A DNA stretch of 5,355 bases. Source: an uncultured Acidimicrobiales bacterium. GTDB lineage: Bacteria; Actinomycetota; Acidimicrobiia; Acidimicrobiales; Iamiaceae. The notes below the pieces were generated by a model. It was not told the origin of the DNA. It ran no database searches and was given only the letters and a program-made list of their open reading frames with translations. Position numbers and translations under genes: made by a program. Where the stretch lies: NCBI GenBank assembly GCA_937926025.1, contig CALANQ010000509.1, forward strand, positions 1-5,355, written 5' to 3'. Of the stretch, positions 1-4,965 are shown one piece after another. Every line of letters starts with the position of its first letter. Within the stretch, counting starts at the first letter, position 1.

Positions 1-171
1 GCTCGCCAGCCGCCACGAGAACTCGAGCGGGTTGCCGGTGCGGGCCTCGACGATCTCGTCGCTGTCGAGGTATGCACGTCCGAGCCGGTCGGCGACGATG
101 CGCCCGACGCTGGTCTTGCCCGACGCCATCAGCCCGACGAGGGCGACGTGCGGCGCCGCGGCGCCGGTCAC
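1..171 (-). CDS. Shikimate-kinase-like P-loop kinase, N-terminal fragment (runs off the window)
   Basis: The first 57 residues of a small-molecule kinase are present; the 3' end lies outside the window. A Walker A loop at residues 13-20 (GLMASGKT) follows a hydrophobic strand (HVALV). It is followed by VGRIVADRLGR and then DSDEIVEARTG at 36-46. The paired Asp residues D36 and D38 and the ARTG segment match the shikimate kinase pattern, in which these Asp residues contact Mg/shikimate. Shikimate kinase phosphorylates shikimate with ATP in aromatic amino acid synthesis in the cytoplasm. The GTG start is chosen because it overlaps the TGA of the upstream oxidoreductase as GTGA and gives a normal distance to the P-loop; no clear Shine-Dalgarno is seen, so translational coupling is likely. 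Residues after ARTG (NPLEFSWRLAS) do not resemble the usual shikimate kinase continuation as I know it. A divergent paralog or another P-loop kinase is therefore possible, and substrate assignment is tentative. Confidence 0.72.
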   Translation of the reverse strand, partial: MTGAAAPHVALVGLMASGKTSVGRIVADRLGRAYLDSDEIVEARTGNPLEFSWRLAS

Positions 172-1172
172 GATCCGCCGGAGCCGCTGCTGCCGACCAT
201 GGTGCCGAGGGCCGGCCGCAGCTCCGAGGTGACGAAGTCGAAGAAGCCCTCCTGGTCGGGTCCGACCTGTTGGAGGTAGACCCGCGTGTAGCCGGCGGCG
301 GCGTAGCAGCCGATCTCCCGGGCCACGGGTTCGGGGTCGGGTCCGCAGATCATGGTGGCGGCGACCTGGTCGGGCGTGGACAGCGCGGCGATCTCGGCGA
401 ACTGCTGGGGCCGCTCGACCTCGCTGTTGAGCGACGGTGGGACGGTGGCGTTCGGCCACGCTGTAGCGGCCACATGGGTGGCCTCCTCCACGGTGGGTGC
501 CCAACAGAGGCGGAGCTGGCCGATGCGGGGCTTGCCCTCGCCGCCGGCGCGCTCGAACTGCTCGATGATGCGGGGGTTGCAGTCGAACGTGATGAGTCCG
601 TCGCCGGACCGGCCGGCGAGCTCCGCCGTGCGCTGGCCGCTGGCTGCGACGAGGATCGGCGGCGGGACGACGGGAGCGGTGTAGAGCCGGGTGTGGAGGA
701 CGGTGACGTGGTCGCCGTGGTGGTTGACCTCGCCTCCCGAGAGCATGTCGCGGATGACGTCGATCGCCTCGCTGAGCATCTCCCGCCGGGCGCCCGGTCG
801 TGGCCACTCGCCGCCGACCACGTGCTCGTTCAGCCACTCGCCGGTTCCGAGGCCGAGCTCGAACCGCTCGCCGAGGAGCACCGAGGCCGTGGCGGCGGCG
901 TGGGCGACCACGGCGGGGTGCATGCGCAGGATCGGCGCCGTCACTCCGGTGGCCAGCTGCAGGGTCGAGGTCGCCTGGCTGATGGCGCCGAGCACGCCCC
1001 ACACGAACGGCGACTCGCCCTGCGACGGGACCCAGGGGTGCAGGTGGTCCGAGATCATGGCGTGCGTGAAGCCCGCGGCCTCGGCCTGAGCCGCCAGGGA
1101 GACGAGCCGGTGCGGCCCGTGCTCCTCGCTGGAGAGCCAGTAGCCCAGGTCCAGTGGTGCGCTGCCGCTCAT
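168..1172 (-). CDS. LLM-class F420-dependent oxidoreductase, G6PDH-like group (LLM-A)
   Basis: This is a complete 334-residue luciferase-like TIM-barrel protein, close to the size of mycobacterial F420-dependent glucose-6-phosphate dehydrogenase (FGD1, about 336). It should use cofactor F420 for hydride transfer in the cytoplasm. The N-terminus carries LGYWLSSEEHGP (9-20), then ISDHLHPW (40-47), TGV (75-77) and GLGTGEWLNEH (107-117). By eye, E16, H43, W47 and E112 align with FGD1 E13, H40, W44 and E109, the F420/active-site set. The sugar-phosphate ligands of FGD1 (K198, K259, R283) have no obvious counterparts: the first region reads TFDCNP and the last AATMICG. The substrate is therefore probably not glucose-6-phosphate and is unknown. 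The ATG overlaps the stop of the rhodanese/CBS gene as ATGA, with no Shine-Dalgarno visible, so translation is probably coupled. The C-terminus ends in a flexible GSSGSGGS tail. It is a paralog of the truncated LLM-B at the other end of the window. Confidence 0.93.
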   Translation of the reverse strand: MSGSAPLDLGYWLSSEEHGPHRLVSLAAQAEAAGFTHAMISDHLHPWVPSQGESPFVWGVLGAISQATSTLQLATGVTAPILRMHPAVVAHAAATASVLLGERFELGLGTGEWLNEHVVGGEWPRPGARREMLSEAIDVIRDMLSGGEVNHHGDHVTVLHTRLYTAPVVPPPILVAASGQRTAELAGRSGDGLITFDCNPRIIEQFERAGGEGKPRIGQLRLCWAPTVEEATHVAATAWPNATVPPSLNSEVERPQQFAEIAALSTPDQVAATMICGPDPEPVAREIGCYAAAGYTRVYLQQVGPDQEGFFDFVTSELRPALGTMVGSSGSGGS

Positions 1173-1834
1173 GCGGCGGCGGGGAGGTTGCGGCGCCAGA
1201 TGATCCCGATGAGCTCGCCCGCGTAGGTCGTGACCAGGACGTGGTGCTGGCCGTCGCCGTCCATCGAGCTGGCCAGTTCCGAGACGGTGATCGACGGCCG
1301 GACCGTGGGCGGTGCCGGATCGGCGGCGTCGAGCGCGGTCACCGTCGGAAGCCCTTCGACCGTGGTCGGCCGGACGAGTCCGAGGACGGTTCCGTTTGCG
1401 TCGACCACGACGACCACGTCCTCTTGTCCGTCGCCGCCGAGGTCGCCGACGGCGGCGCCGGGTGCGCAGGTGCGGACCGAACGGTCGGCGACATCGCCGG
1501 CTCGGGCCTCGTGCTGGTCGCCCTCGGCGAGGAGCCCGGCTCCCAGCCAGGCGGTCTTGGAGTCGGCGTAGTCGTAGACCTCGGTGAAGCCGTGCTGGTC
1601 GAGGATCGCTGCTCCCCGGGCGCTCAGGTCGCACTCGTGGTCGTAGCAGTAGACGACGATGGGAGCGTCCTGGTCGAACTGCTCGATGGAGCGGGCGTTC
1701 AAGTCGGGCAGGGGGACGTTCACCGCGCCGGGCAGGTGCTCGTGGTCGAAGGCGCTCTTGGGCAGGACCTCGAGCAGCACGGCGCCGGCTTTGTGGAGGC
1801 GCTGCACGTCGTCGGTGGTCGCGATGGTGGCCAT
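1169..1834 (-). CDS. Rhodanese domain plus CBS-like domain protein
   Basis: This is a 221-residue soluble cytoplasmic protein in two parts. Residues about 5-105 form a rhodanese (sulfurtransferase) fold: VLLEVLPKSAFDHEHLPGA (19-37) is the typical strand plus HLPGA signature, and IVVYCYDHEC (59-68) is the active-site strand and loop. C63 sits where the catalytic Cys usually follows the strand. C68 lies four residues further and forms C-x4-R with R73, so either could carry the persulfide. Residues about 118-215 resemble a CBS pair: a first segment ending VVVVVDANGTVLGLVRP (140-156), then a second from TVRPSITVSELAS to VLVTTYAGELIGIIWR (199-214). CBS pairs commonly bind adenine nucleotides as energy sensors; here that is inference. 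The ATG start is 9 bases past the GH15 TAG stop; its only Shine-Dalgarno candidate is a weak GGGTAG overlapping that stop. It overlaps LLM-A downstream by ATGA. The rhodanese call is firm; the CBS call is somewhat less so because the domains are degenerate. Confidence 0.88.
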   Translation of the reverse strand: MATIATTDDVQRLHKAGAVLLEVLPKSAFDHEHLPGAVNVPLPDLNARSIEQFDQDAPIVVYCYDHECDLSARGAAILDQHGFTEVYDYADSKTAWLGAGLLAEGDQHEARAGDVADRSVRTCAPGAAVGDLGGDGQEDVVVVVDANGTVLGLVRPTTVEGLPTVTALDAADPAPPTVRPSITVSELASSMDGDGQHHVLVTTYAGELIGIIWRRNLPAAA

Positions 1835-1843
1835 GGGGTGGAG

Positions 1844-3778
1844 CTACCCGGCCCTCTGCTGGTCCAACCGGTCTGCGCGATCCCGGAGCCGGTGGGTGAC
1901 GAGCCGGCCGAGCCGGGCGGCGGCGACGCCGGGCTCGCGCCACCGGTCCCGGACCTCGGCCTCGGCGATGAGGTGCAGAGCCCGGGCGGCCTCCATGTGC
2001 GCCCACACCAGCGGGTGGTTGCCCCGCAGCTGACCGGTCGCGGCGTCGACCTCCTCGGCCATCAGCCCCGGGAGCGCCTCGCACAGCGAGTCGGCCCGGT
2101 CTCGGGCCTCGTCGGTGCGGCGGATGATCGCCAGGGCGCAAACGAGCCACCACGACATCGGGAGGAAGGCGCCCTCGCGGCCCTCGAACCCGTCGTCGAC
2201 GTCGTCGCTGTAGCGGCGCAGGAACGGACCCTCGCCGAGCGCTGCCGCGGTGCCGTCGACGAGCCGTGCCGATCGCGGGTCCTTCTGGTCGAGCAGTCCG
2301 AGGATGACCGCCCCCAGGCCAGCGGCATCGACGGTCCCCGGCTGGTCGTAGGCGAGCGGGATCGTGCCGTCGGACCCGATCGCGCCGATCACGCGGGTGC
2401 GCAGGCGGCTCCGCTCCGAGCGCCAGGACCGACGGCGGTGCCACGGCGACCGCCAGCGGTTGAGCCGGAGGGCACGGTCGAGGACCAGCCAGCGGCCGAT
2501 GTCCTCGCTGACCGCCCAGATCGGCTCCCGGACCTCCCAGATCCCGTTCGAGGGACGGTCTTCGGTCGCGGCGATCTGATCGGCGGTCCGCTGGATCGAC
2601 GCCCAGACCGCGCCGTGGAGCCGACCGACCGTGGTGAAGCGCGTCCAGACGGCGTCGACGTAGGCCCCGATCGCATCGAACTGCTGCTGATCACCGGCGG
2701 CGTTGCCGAGCCGGACCGGGGTGCTGGCAAGGTGGCCGGCGACGCCGTCGATCTCCCGCTCGTCCGGCGTCGGCTCCCAACGGGTCGTCCGGACCGGGCA
2801 GACGCTGGCGTCGGCCGCATCGATGGTGCGGTGGAGGAAGTCGAGCGCCTCGTCTGCCAGCCCGGGCAGCCCGACCTGGGCGCACACCGACGCGGCGAGC
2901 GACGAGTCCCGGATCCAGCTGAACCGGTAGTCGAACTGCCGGTCGTACCCGGGCGCCTCGGGCAGCGACGTCGTCGGAGCGGCGACGACACCGCCGGTTC
3001 GCGGATCGGTGCAGGCCCGCATCACCCGCAGCGCCGTGGCGATCCGCGGCTGGTGCGGGCCGACGGCGTGCGCCCGACCCAGTTCCTCGCCGAGGGCCTT
3101 GTCGGCAGCCACCAGGGCGGCGTGCCAGGCCGCAGCCCCGCCGGCCGGCGGCTCGGCTCCGAACCCCACGGCGAGTCCCGTCCACGCATCGGCCACCGGA
3201 CGGACCTCGGTCCGCAGCGCCGTTCCCGGCGCGGTGGCGGCCGCACGGGCGCTGGTGGCCACGTGCACCTCGGTGCCGTCGAGCCGGCCCCGGTCGCCGA
3301 CCCAGGCCACGGTGGCGGCATCGAGGCCTCCGAGCTCGAGGACGTGGCGGAGCACCGGTGCTGCACGACCGGCCTCCGCCGTCCGGACTAGGCGGACGAG
3401 GACGGCGCCCTCGCCGACGAGCAGCAGCCCGTCGATGGTCTCGATCCGGTGCCCCTCGACCTCCACCGCCCCTCGTAGGAGCGGCCCGACCGGTGGGACA
3501 TCGGGGTCGGCATCCGGGGCGGGTACGGCGCCGAGCCAACGGGCTGCGGCGCCGTACGGGTCCAGCAGCGACCACAGCGCTGGGGGGGCGTCGATCTCGG
3601 GGGCGACAAGCCAGCACACTTCGCCCCGGTCGGAGACCAGGGCGGCGGCGCGGCCGCAGGCGGCCAGTCGGAGGGTAGAGAGCTGCGCCCGGTCGGCGCT
3701 CCCGGCCGCCGGACGCTCCTCTTGCTGCGGAGCGTCCGGTGCCTCGTCTGCGTCCGGAGCAGCACCCGGGGAGCTCAA
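1844..3778 (-). CDS. Glycoside hydrolase family 15 protein (glucoamylase/trehalase-like)
   Basis: This 644-residue protein has the two-part bacterial GH15 layout. An N-terminal beta-rich domain (about 33-230) is followed by an (alpha/alpha)6 barrel. Barrel signatures are TGGVVAAPTTSLPE (261-274), FDYRFSWIRD (282-291), LGNAAGDQQQFD (357-368), SNGIWEVRE (410-418, E415 the likely general acid), GAFLPMSWW (536-544) and GLMAEE (571-576, E575 or E576 the likely general base). Family members release glucose from alpha-glucans, maltooligosaccharides or, in mycobacteria, trehalose; the substrate here is undetermined. No signal peptide is seen, so it is probably cytoplasmic. The N-terminal domain is divergent: CWLVAPEIDAPP stands where relatives usually have a DWLCLPRFDSP-type motif. 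The start is taken as TTG, overlapping the STAS stop as TTGA, because no ATG or GTG occurs in frame before residue 54. This adds a low-complexity, Pro/Ala/Asp/Glu-rich leader of about 32 residues. The family call is strong and the start moderate. Confidence 0.9.
   Translation of the reverse strand: MSSPGAAPDADEAPDAPQQEERPAAGSADRAQLSTLRLAACGRAAALVSDRGEVCWLVAPEIDAPPALWSLLDPYGAAARWLGAVPAPDADPDVPPVGPLLRGAVEVEGHRIETIDGLLLVGEGAVLVRLVRTAEAGRAAPVLRHVLELGGLDAATVAWVGDRGRLDGTEVHVATSARAAATAPGTALRTEVRPVADAWTGLAVGFGAEPPAGGAAAWHAALVAADKALGEELGRAHAVGPHQPRIATALRVMRACTDPRTGGVVAAPTTSLPEAPGYDRQFDYRFSWIRDSSLAASVCAQVGLPGLADEALDFLHRTIDAADASVCPVRTTRWEPTPDEREIDGVAGHLASTPVRLGNAAGDQQQFDAIGAYVDAVWTRFTTVGRLHGAVWASIQRTADQIAATEDRPSNGIWEVREPIWAVSEDIGRWLVLDRALRLNRWRSPWHRRRSWRSERSRLRTRVIGAIGSDGTIPLAYDQPGTVDAAGLGAVILGLLDQKDPRSARLVDGTAAALGEGPFLRRYSDDVDDGFEGREGAFLPMSWWLVCALAIIRRTDEARDRADSLCEALPGLMAEEVDAATGQLRGNHPLVWAHMEAARALHLIAEAEVRDRWREPGVAAARLGRLVTHRLRDRADRLDQQRAG
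3709..3739 (-). repeat. Perfect 11-bp inverted repeat (hairpin) near the 5' end of the GH15 gene
   Basis: Arms at 3709-3719 and 3729-3739 (CCGGACGCTCC and its exact complement) enclose a 9-base loop and could fold in RNA of either strand. It lies about 36 bases after the STAS stop, inside codons about 14-24 of the GH15 gene if the TTG start is right. No U-tract follows, so it is not a classical intrinsic terminator. It could be an attenuating or mRNA-stabilising stem between the STAS and GH15 messages, or a chance product of high GC. The repeat is certain; its function is not. Confidence 0.6.
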
Positions 3779-4101
3779 GCGGCCTCGGTGTCGCTCCAGG
3801 TCCGGAGCGAGTCTCCGAGCCCGCACACGGCGATCATCGCCTTGATGATCGCCGACGGGTTGATGAGCGCGAACTGCGTGGAGGACCGGACGGCGTGATC
3901 TTGCAGCTGCACGAACAGGGCGAGGGCCGCCGACCCGCAGAAGGTGACCTCGGCGAGGTTCAGGAGCAGGGCGCGGTCGTCGGTGCGCAGCTCGTCGCGG
4001 ATGGTGCAGCCGAGCTCGGTGCACTGGTCCTGGTCGATCTCACCGCAGATCCGCACGATCAGGGTGCCGTCGAGGCGTTCGAGCTGGGTAGTGGCAGGCA
4101 T
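3775..4101 (-). CDS. STAS-domain anti-sigma-factor antagonist (SpoIIAA/BldG-like)
   Basis: This 108-residue single STAS domain is typical in length for anti-anti-sigma factors. Such proteins bind an anti-sigma kinase and free a sigma factor; phosphorylation of a conserved Ser/Thr switches them off. Visible family features are TLIVRICGEIDQDQ (13-26, the beta-strand with the G-x-ID motif), RALLLNLAEVTFCGSAALALFVQL (43-66), and the C-terminal FALINPSAIIKAMIAVCGLGD (77-97). The phosphoacceptor region reads TFCGSAAL rather than the canonical DSSGL: the Asp is Gly, one Ser is kept (S56) and the next is Ala. S56 may still be the target, but regulation could differ. The ATG is supported by GAGGAG five bases upstream. 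It follows the small HTH gene by 31 bases and overlaps GH15 by TTGA. No anti-sigma kinase or sigma factor is encoded in this window, so its partner must lie elsewhere. Confidence 0.92.
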   Translation of the reverse strand: MPATTQLERLDGTLIVRICGEIDQDQCTELGCTIRDELRTDDRALLLNLAEVTFCGSAALALFVQLQDHAVRSSTQFALINPSAIIKAMIAVCGLGDSLRTWSDTEAA

Positions 4102-4106
4102 GGTCT

Positions 4107-4112
4107 CTCCTC
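4107..4112 (-). promoter_or_regulatory. Shine-Dalgarno of the STAS gene
   Basis: GAGGAG on the minus strand lies five bases before the ATG at 4101. It fixes the start of the STAS gene, which could otherwise be extended upstream in frame to an ATG at 4314. Confidence 0.75.
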
Positions 4113-4132
4113 GTCCTCGTGCGTGCGGGGAG

Positions 4133-4309
4133 TCAGCCGCCGAGGTTCCGCACCGCGAGGACCTCGGCCCGCAGGAACGACCGGCCCCAGTCCTCGTGGT
4201 CGACGACGACCAGGACACCCTCATCGACCATGGCCTCGAGCTGCTCCAAGGGCACCCCGAGGAGCGCGGCGGCGTCCTCGTCCGAGATGTGCTCTGCCGC
4301 GTCGTCCAT
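4133..4309 (-). CDS. Small helix-turn-helix-like protein (excisionase/MerR-type HTH)
   Basis: This 58-residue acidic protein reads ISDEDAAALLGVPLEQLEAMVDEGVL (8-33), then VVVDHEDWGRSFLRAEVLAVRNLGG (34-58). The pattern of a first helix with an AAxLLGV turn, a second helix EQLEAMVDEGVL, a short wing and a final xFLRAEVLAV helix is that of the excisionase/MerR-type winged HTH found in small actinobacterial DNA-binding proteins. The recognition helix is acidic and lacks the usual Arg/Lys, so DNA binding is not assured; a protein-protein role is possible. The ATG is chosen for the strong GGAGGG five bases upstream. It is the first gene after the 190-base gap and lies 31 bases ahead of the STAS gene, so it probably opens the operon and might autoregulate it. 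It is short, but its codon use and Shine-Dalgarno support a real gene. Confidence 0.75.
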   Translation of the reverse strand: MDDAAEHISDEDAAALLGVPLEQLEAMVDEGVLVVVDHEDWGRSFLRAEVLAVRNLGG

Positions 4310-4314
4310 CGCAT

Positions 4315-4320
4315 CCCTCC
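4315..4320 (-). promoter_or_regulatory. Shine-Dalgarno of the small HTH gene
   Basis: GGAGGG on the minus strand is five bases before the ATG at 4309. It is the strongest ribosome-binding site in the window and decides the start of this short gene. Confidence 0.8.
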
Positions 4321-4326
4321 AGGTCA

Positions 4327-4350
4327 CAGGTGCTTGTTTCTTCCCACCTG
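4327..4350. repeat. Short inverted repeat CAGGTG-N12-CACCTG over the putative -10
   Basis: Six-base arms at 4327-4332 and 4345-4350 flank 12 bases that cover most of the putative -10 element and transcription start. The layout would suit a repressor operator, possibly for the small HTH protein. The arms are short and chance occurrence is quite possible. Confidence 0.3.
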
Positions 4351-4365
4351 ACGCGATCGTCAACC
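4340..4365 (-). promoter_or_regulatory. Candidate promoter, SigF/SigB-like, for the HTH-STAS-GH15 operon
   Basis: On the minus strand GGTTG (4365-4361) is followed after 15 bases by GGGAAG (4345-4340). This resembles the stress-sigma pattern G-N-T-T-G, N14-16, GGGTAT. A start of transcription near 4333 would give a leader of about 24 bases containing the GGAGGG ribosome-binding site. The same stretch holds a housekeeping-type TTGACG (4363-4358), but 17-18 bases on there is only GAAACA/AAACAA, a poor -10 box. It also lies in the least GC-rich patch of the intergenic gap. Placement is sensible; the sigma class is a guess from short motifs. Confidence 0.4.
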
Positions 4366-4429
4366 GCGGCTGCCGCCGTTGGCAGACCCCCGACGGGAGC
4401 CGACGACGCCGACCCAGTCCAGGCCGACA

Positions 4430-4482
4430 CCGAGCCTGGTGGCCGCCATGCGCAGCGGCGTCCGTGGTTCCCCCGAGCCTGG
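4430..4482. repeat. 10-bp direct repeat in the intergenic gap
   Basis: CCGAGCCTGG occurs at 4430-4439 and again at 4473-4482, 43 bases apart start to start (about four helical turns). Both copies lie upstream of the candidate promoter and downstream of the 154-residue gene, where an activator could bind. The identity is exact but stops at 10 bases in GC-rich sequence, so function is uncertain. Confidence 0.35.
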
Positions 4483-4500
4483 CCATCTTGGACCGTGGTC

Positions 4501-4965
4501 TCAGCCATCGTGGTCGTCGGTCTCGACGTCCGGGCGGTGGGCGTCTGGTGGACGGTGCTCGTGGCCGGAGCGGCCTCGCGTGCGCCGGTCCTCCTTCATC
4601 TGGGCCTCGAACACGTGGCGCTCGCCGTCTTGCAGGTCGCGTTCGAGGGTGCGAACGGCGTCGGTGACCGGTTCGTGGAACAGCCGGTCGAACTCCTCGA
4701 CGACCTGGAACGTCCACCGGCCGTCGAGCACGTTGCGTCCGACGACGTCGCGCTCGATGGCGTCGCCAGCCGCTGCTTCACCGGCGTCACGCAGCAGGTC
4801 GGCGGCCTCCCCGAAGAGGATGTCCGCCCGTCCGGTGAGCTGGTGGAACGAGTAAAGGTGGCCCCGAGCCCGCTCGACGTACTCCAGGGCCTCGCTCGCC
4901 CGACCCACCGCCTCGGTGACCGCAGGATCGAGGGCGCGGTCCTCGCGGTACTGGCCGTAAGTCAT
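4501..4965 (-). CDS. Conserved-looking helical protein of unknown function, 154 residues
   Basis: I do not recognise a named domain. The protein is soluble and mostly helical, with no signal peptide or membrane segment. It resembles actinobacterial hypothetical proteins that share a GHLYSFHQLTG-type segment (here 35-45), a GRNVLDGRWTFQVVEE segment (76-91) and a RHVFEAQMKEDRR segment (116-128). The last 25 residues are a His/Asp/Arg-rich, probably disordered tail (HEHRPPDAHRPDVETDDHDG). The ATG overlaps the LLM-B stop as ATGA and no strong Shine-Dalgarno is visible, so it is probably translated by coupling to LLM-B. It could be an accessory or regulatory partner of that enzyme, but this rests on position only. 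The 190-base gap after its stop separates it from the next gene, though I see no good terminator there. Confidence 0.87.
   Translation of the reverse strand: MTYGQYREDRALDPAVTEAVGRASEALEYVERARGHLYSFHQLTGRADILFGEAADLLRDAGEAAAGDAIERDVVGRNVLDGRWTFQVVEEFDRLFHEPVTDAVRTLERDLQDGERHVFEAQMKEDRRTRGRSGHEHRPPDAHRPDVETDDHDG

Noticed and set aside
72..1226. A 384-codon plus-strand open frame antisense to LLM-A
   Set aside because: It is the antisense shadow of a full-length, motif-rich LLM oxidoreductase and has no motif of its own.
1173..2444. N-terminal extension of about 424 residues on the LLM-A frame
   Set aside because: It is Arg/Pro-rich out-of-frame reading through rhodanese-CBS and GH15. The ATG at 1172, overlapping the upstream stop, starts exactly at the family N-terminus.
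1154..3391. A 745-codon plus-strand open frame antisense to GH15 and rhodanese-CBS
   Set aside because: It is low-complexity in Gly, Val, Asp and Arg and has no recognisable domain. It mirrors the codon pattern of the well-supported minus-strand genes, as expected in GC-rich DNA.
4102..4314. Upstream extension of the STAS frame to an ATG at 4314
   Set aside because: The extension is an out-of-frame reading of the HTH gene, and the ATG at 4101 has a good GAGGAG ribosome-binding site and the correct domain start.
4370..4385. CTGCC-GCCGTT-GGCAG hairpin as a terminator of the 154-residue gene
   Set aside because: The stem is only 5 bp, no U-tract follows, and it lies more than 100 bases past the stop.
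4360..4450. A 27-codon minus-strand frame starting ATGGCGGCC inside the intergenic gap
   Set aside because: It has high third-position GC, but it is very short, lacks a convincing ribosome-binding site and has no recognisable motif; chance is more likely.
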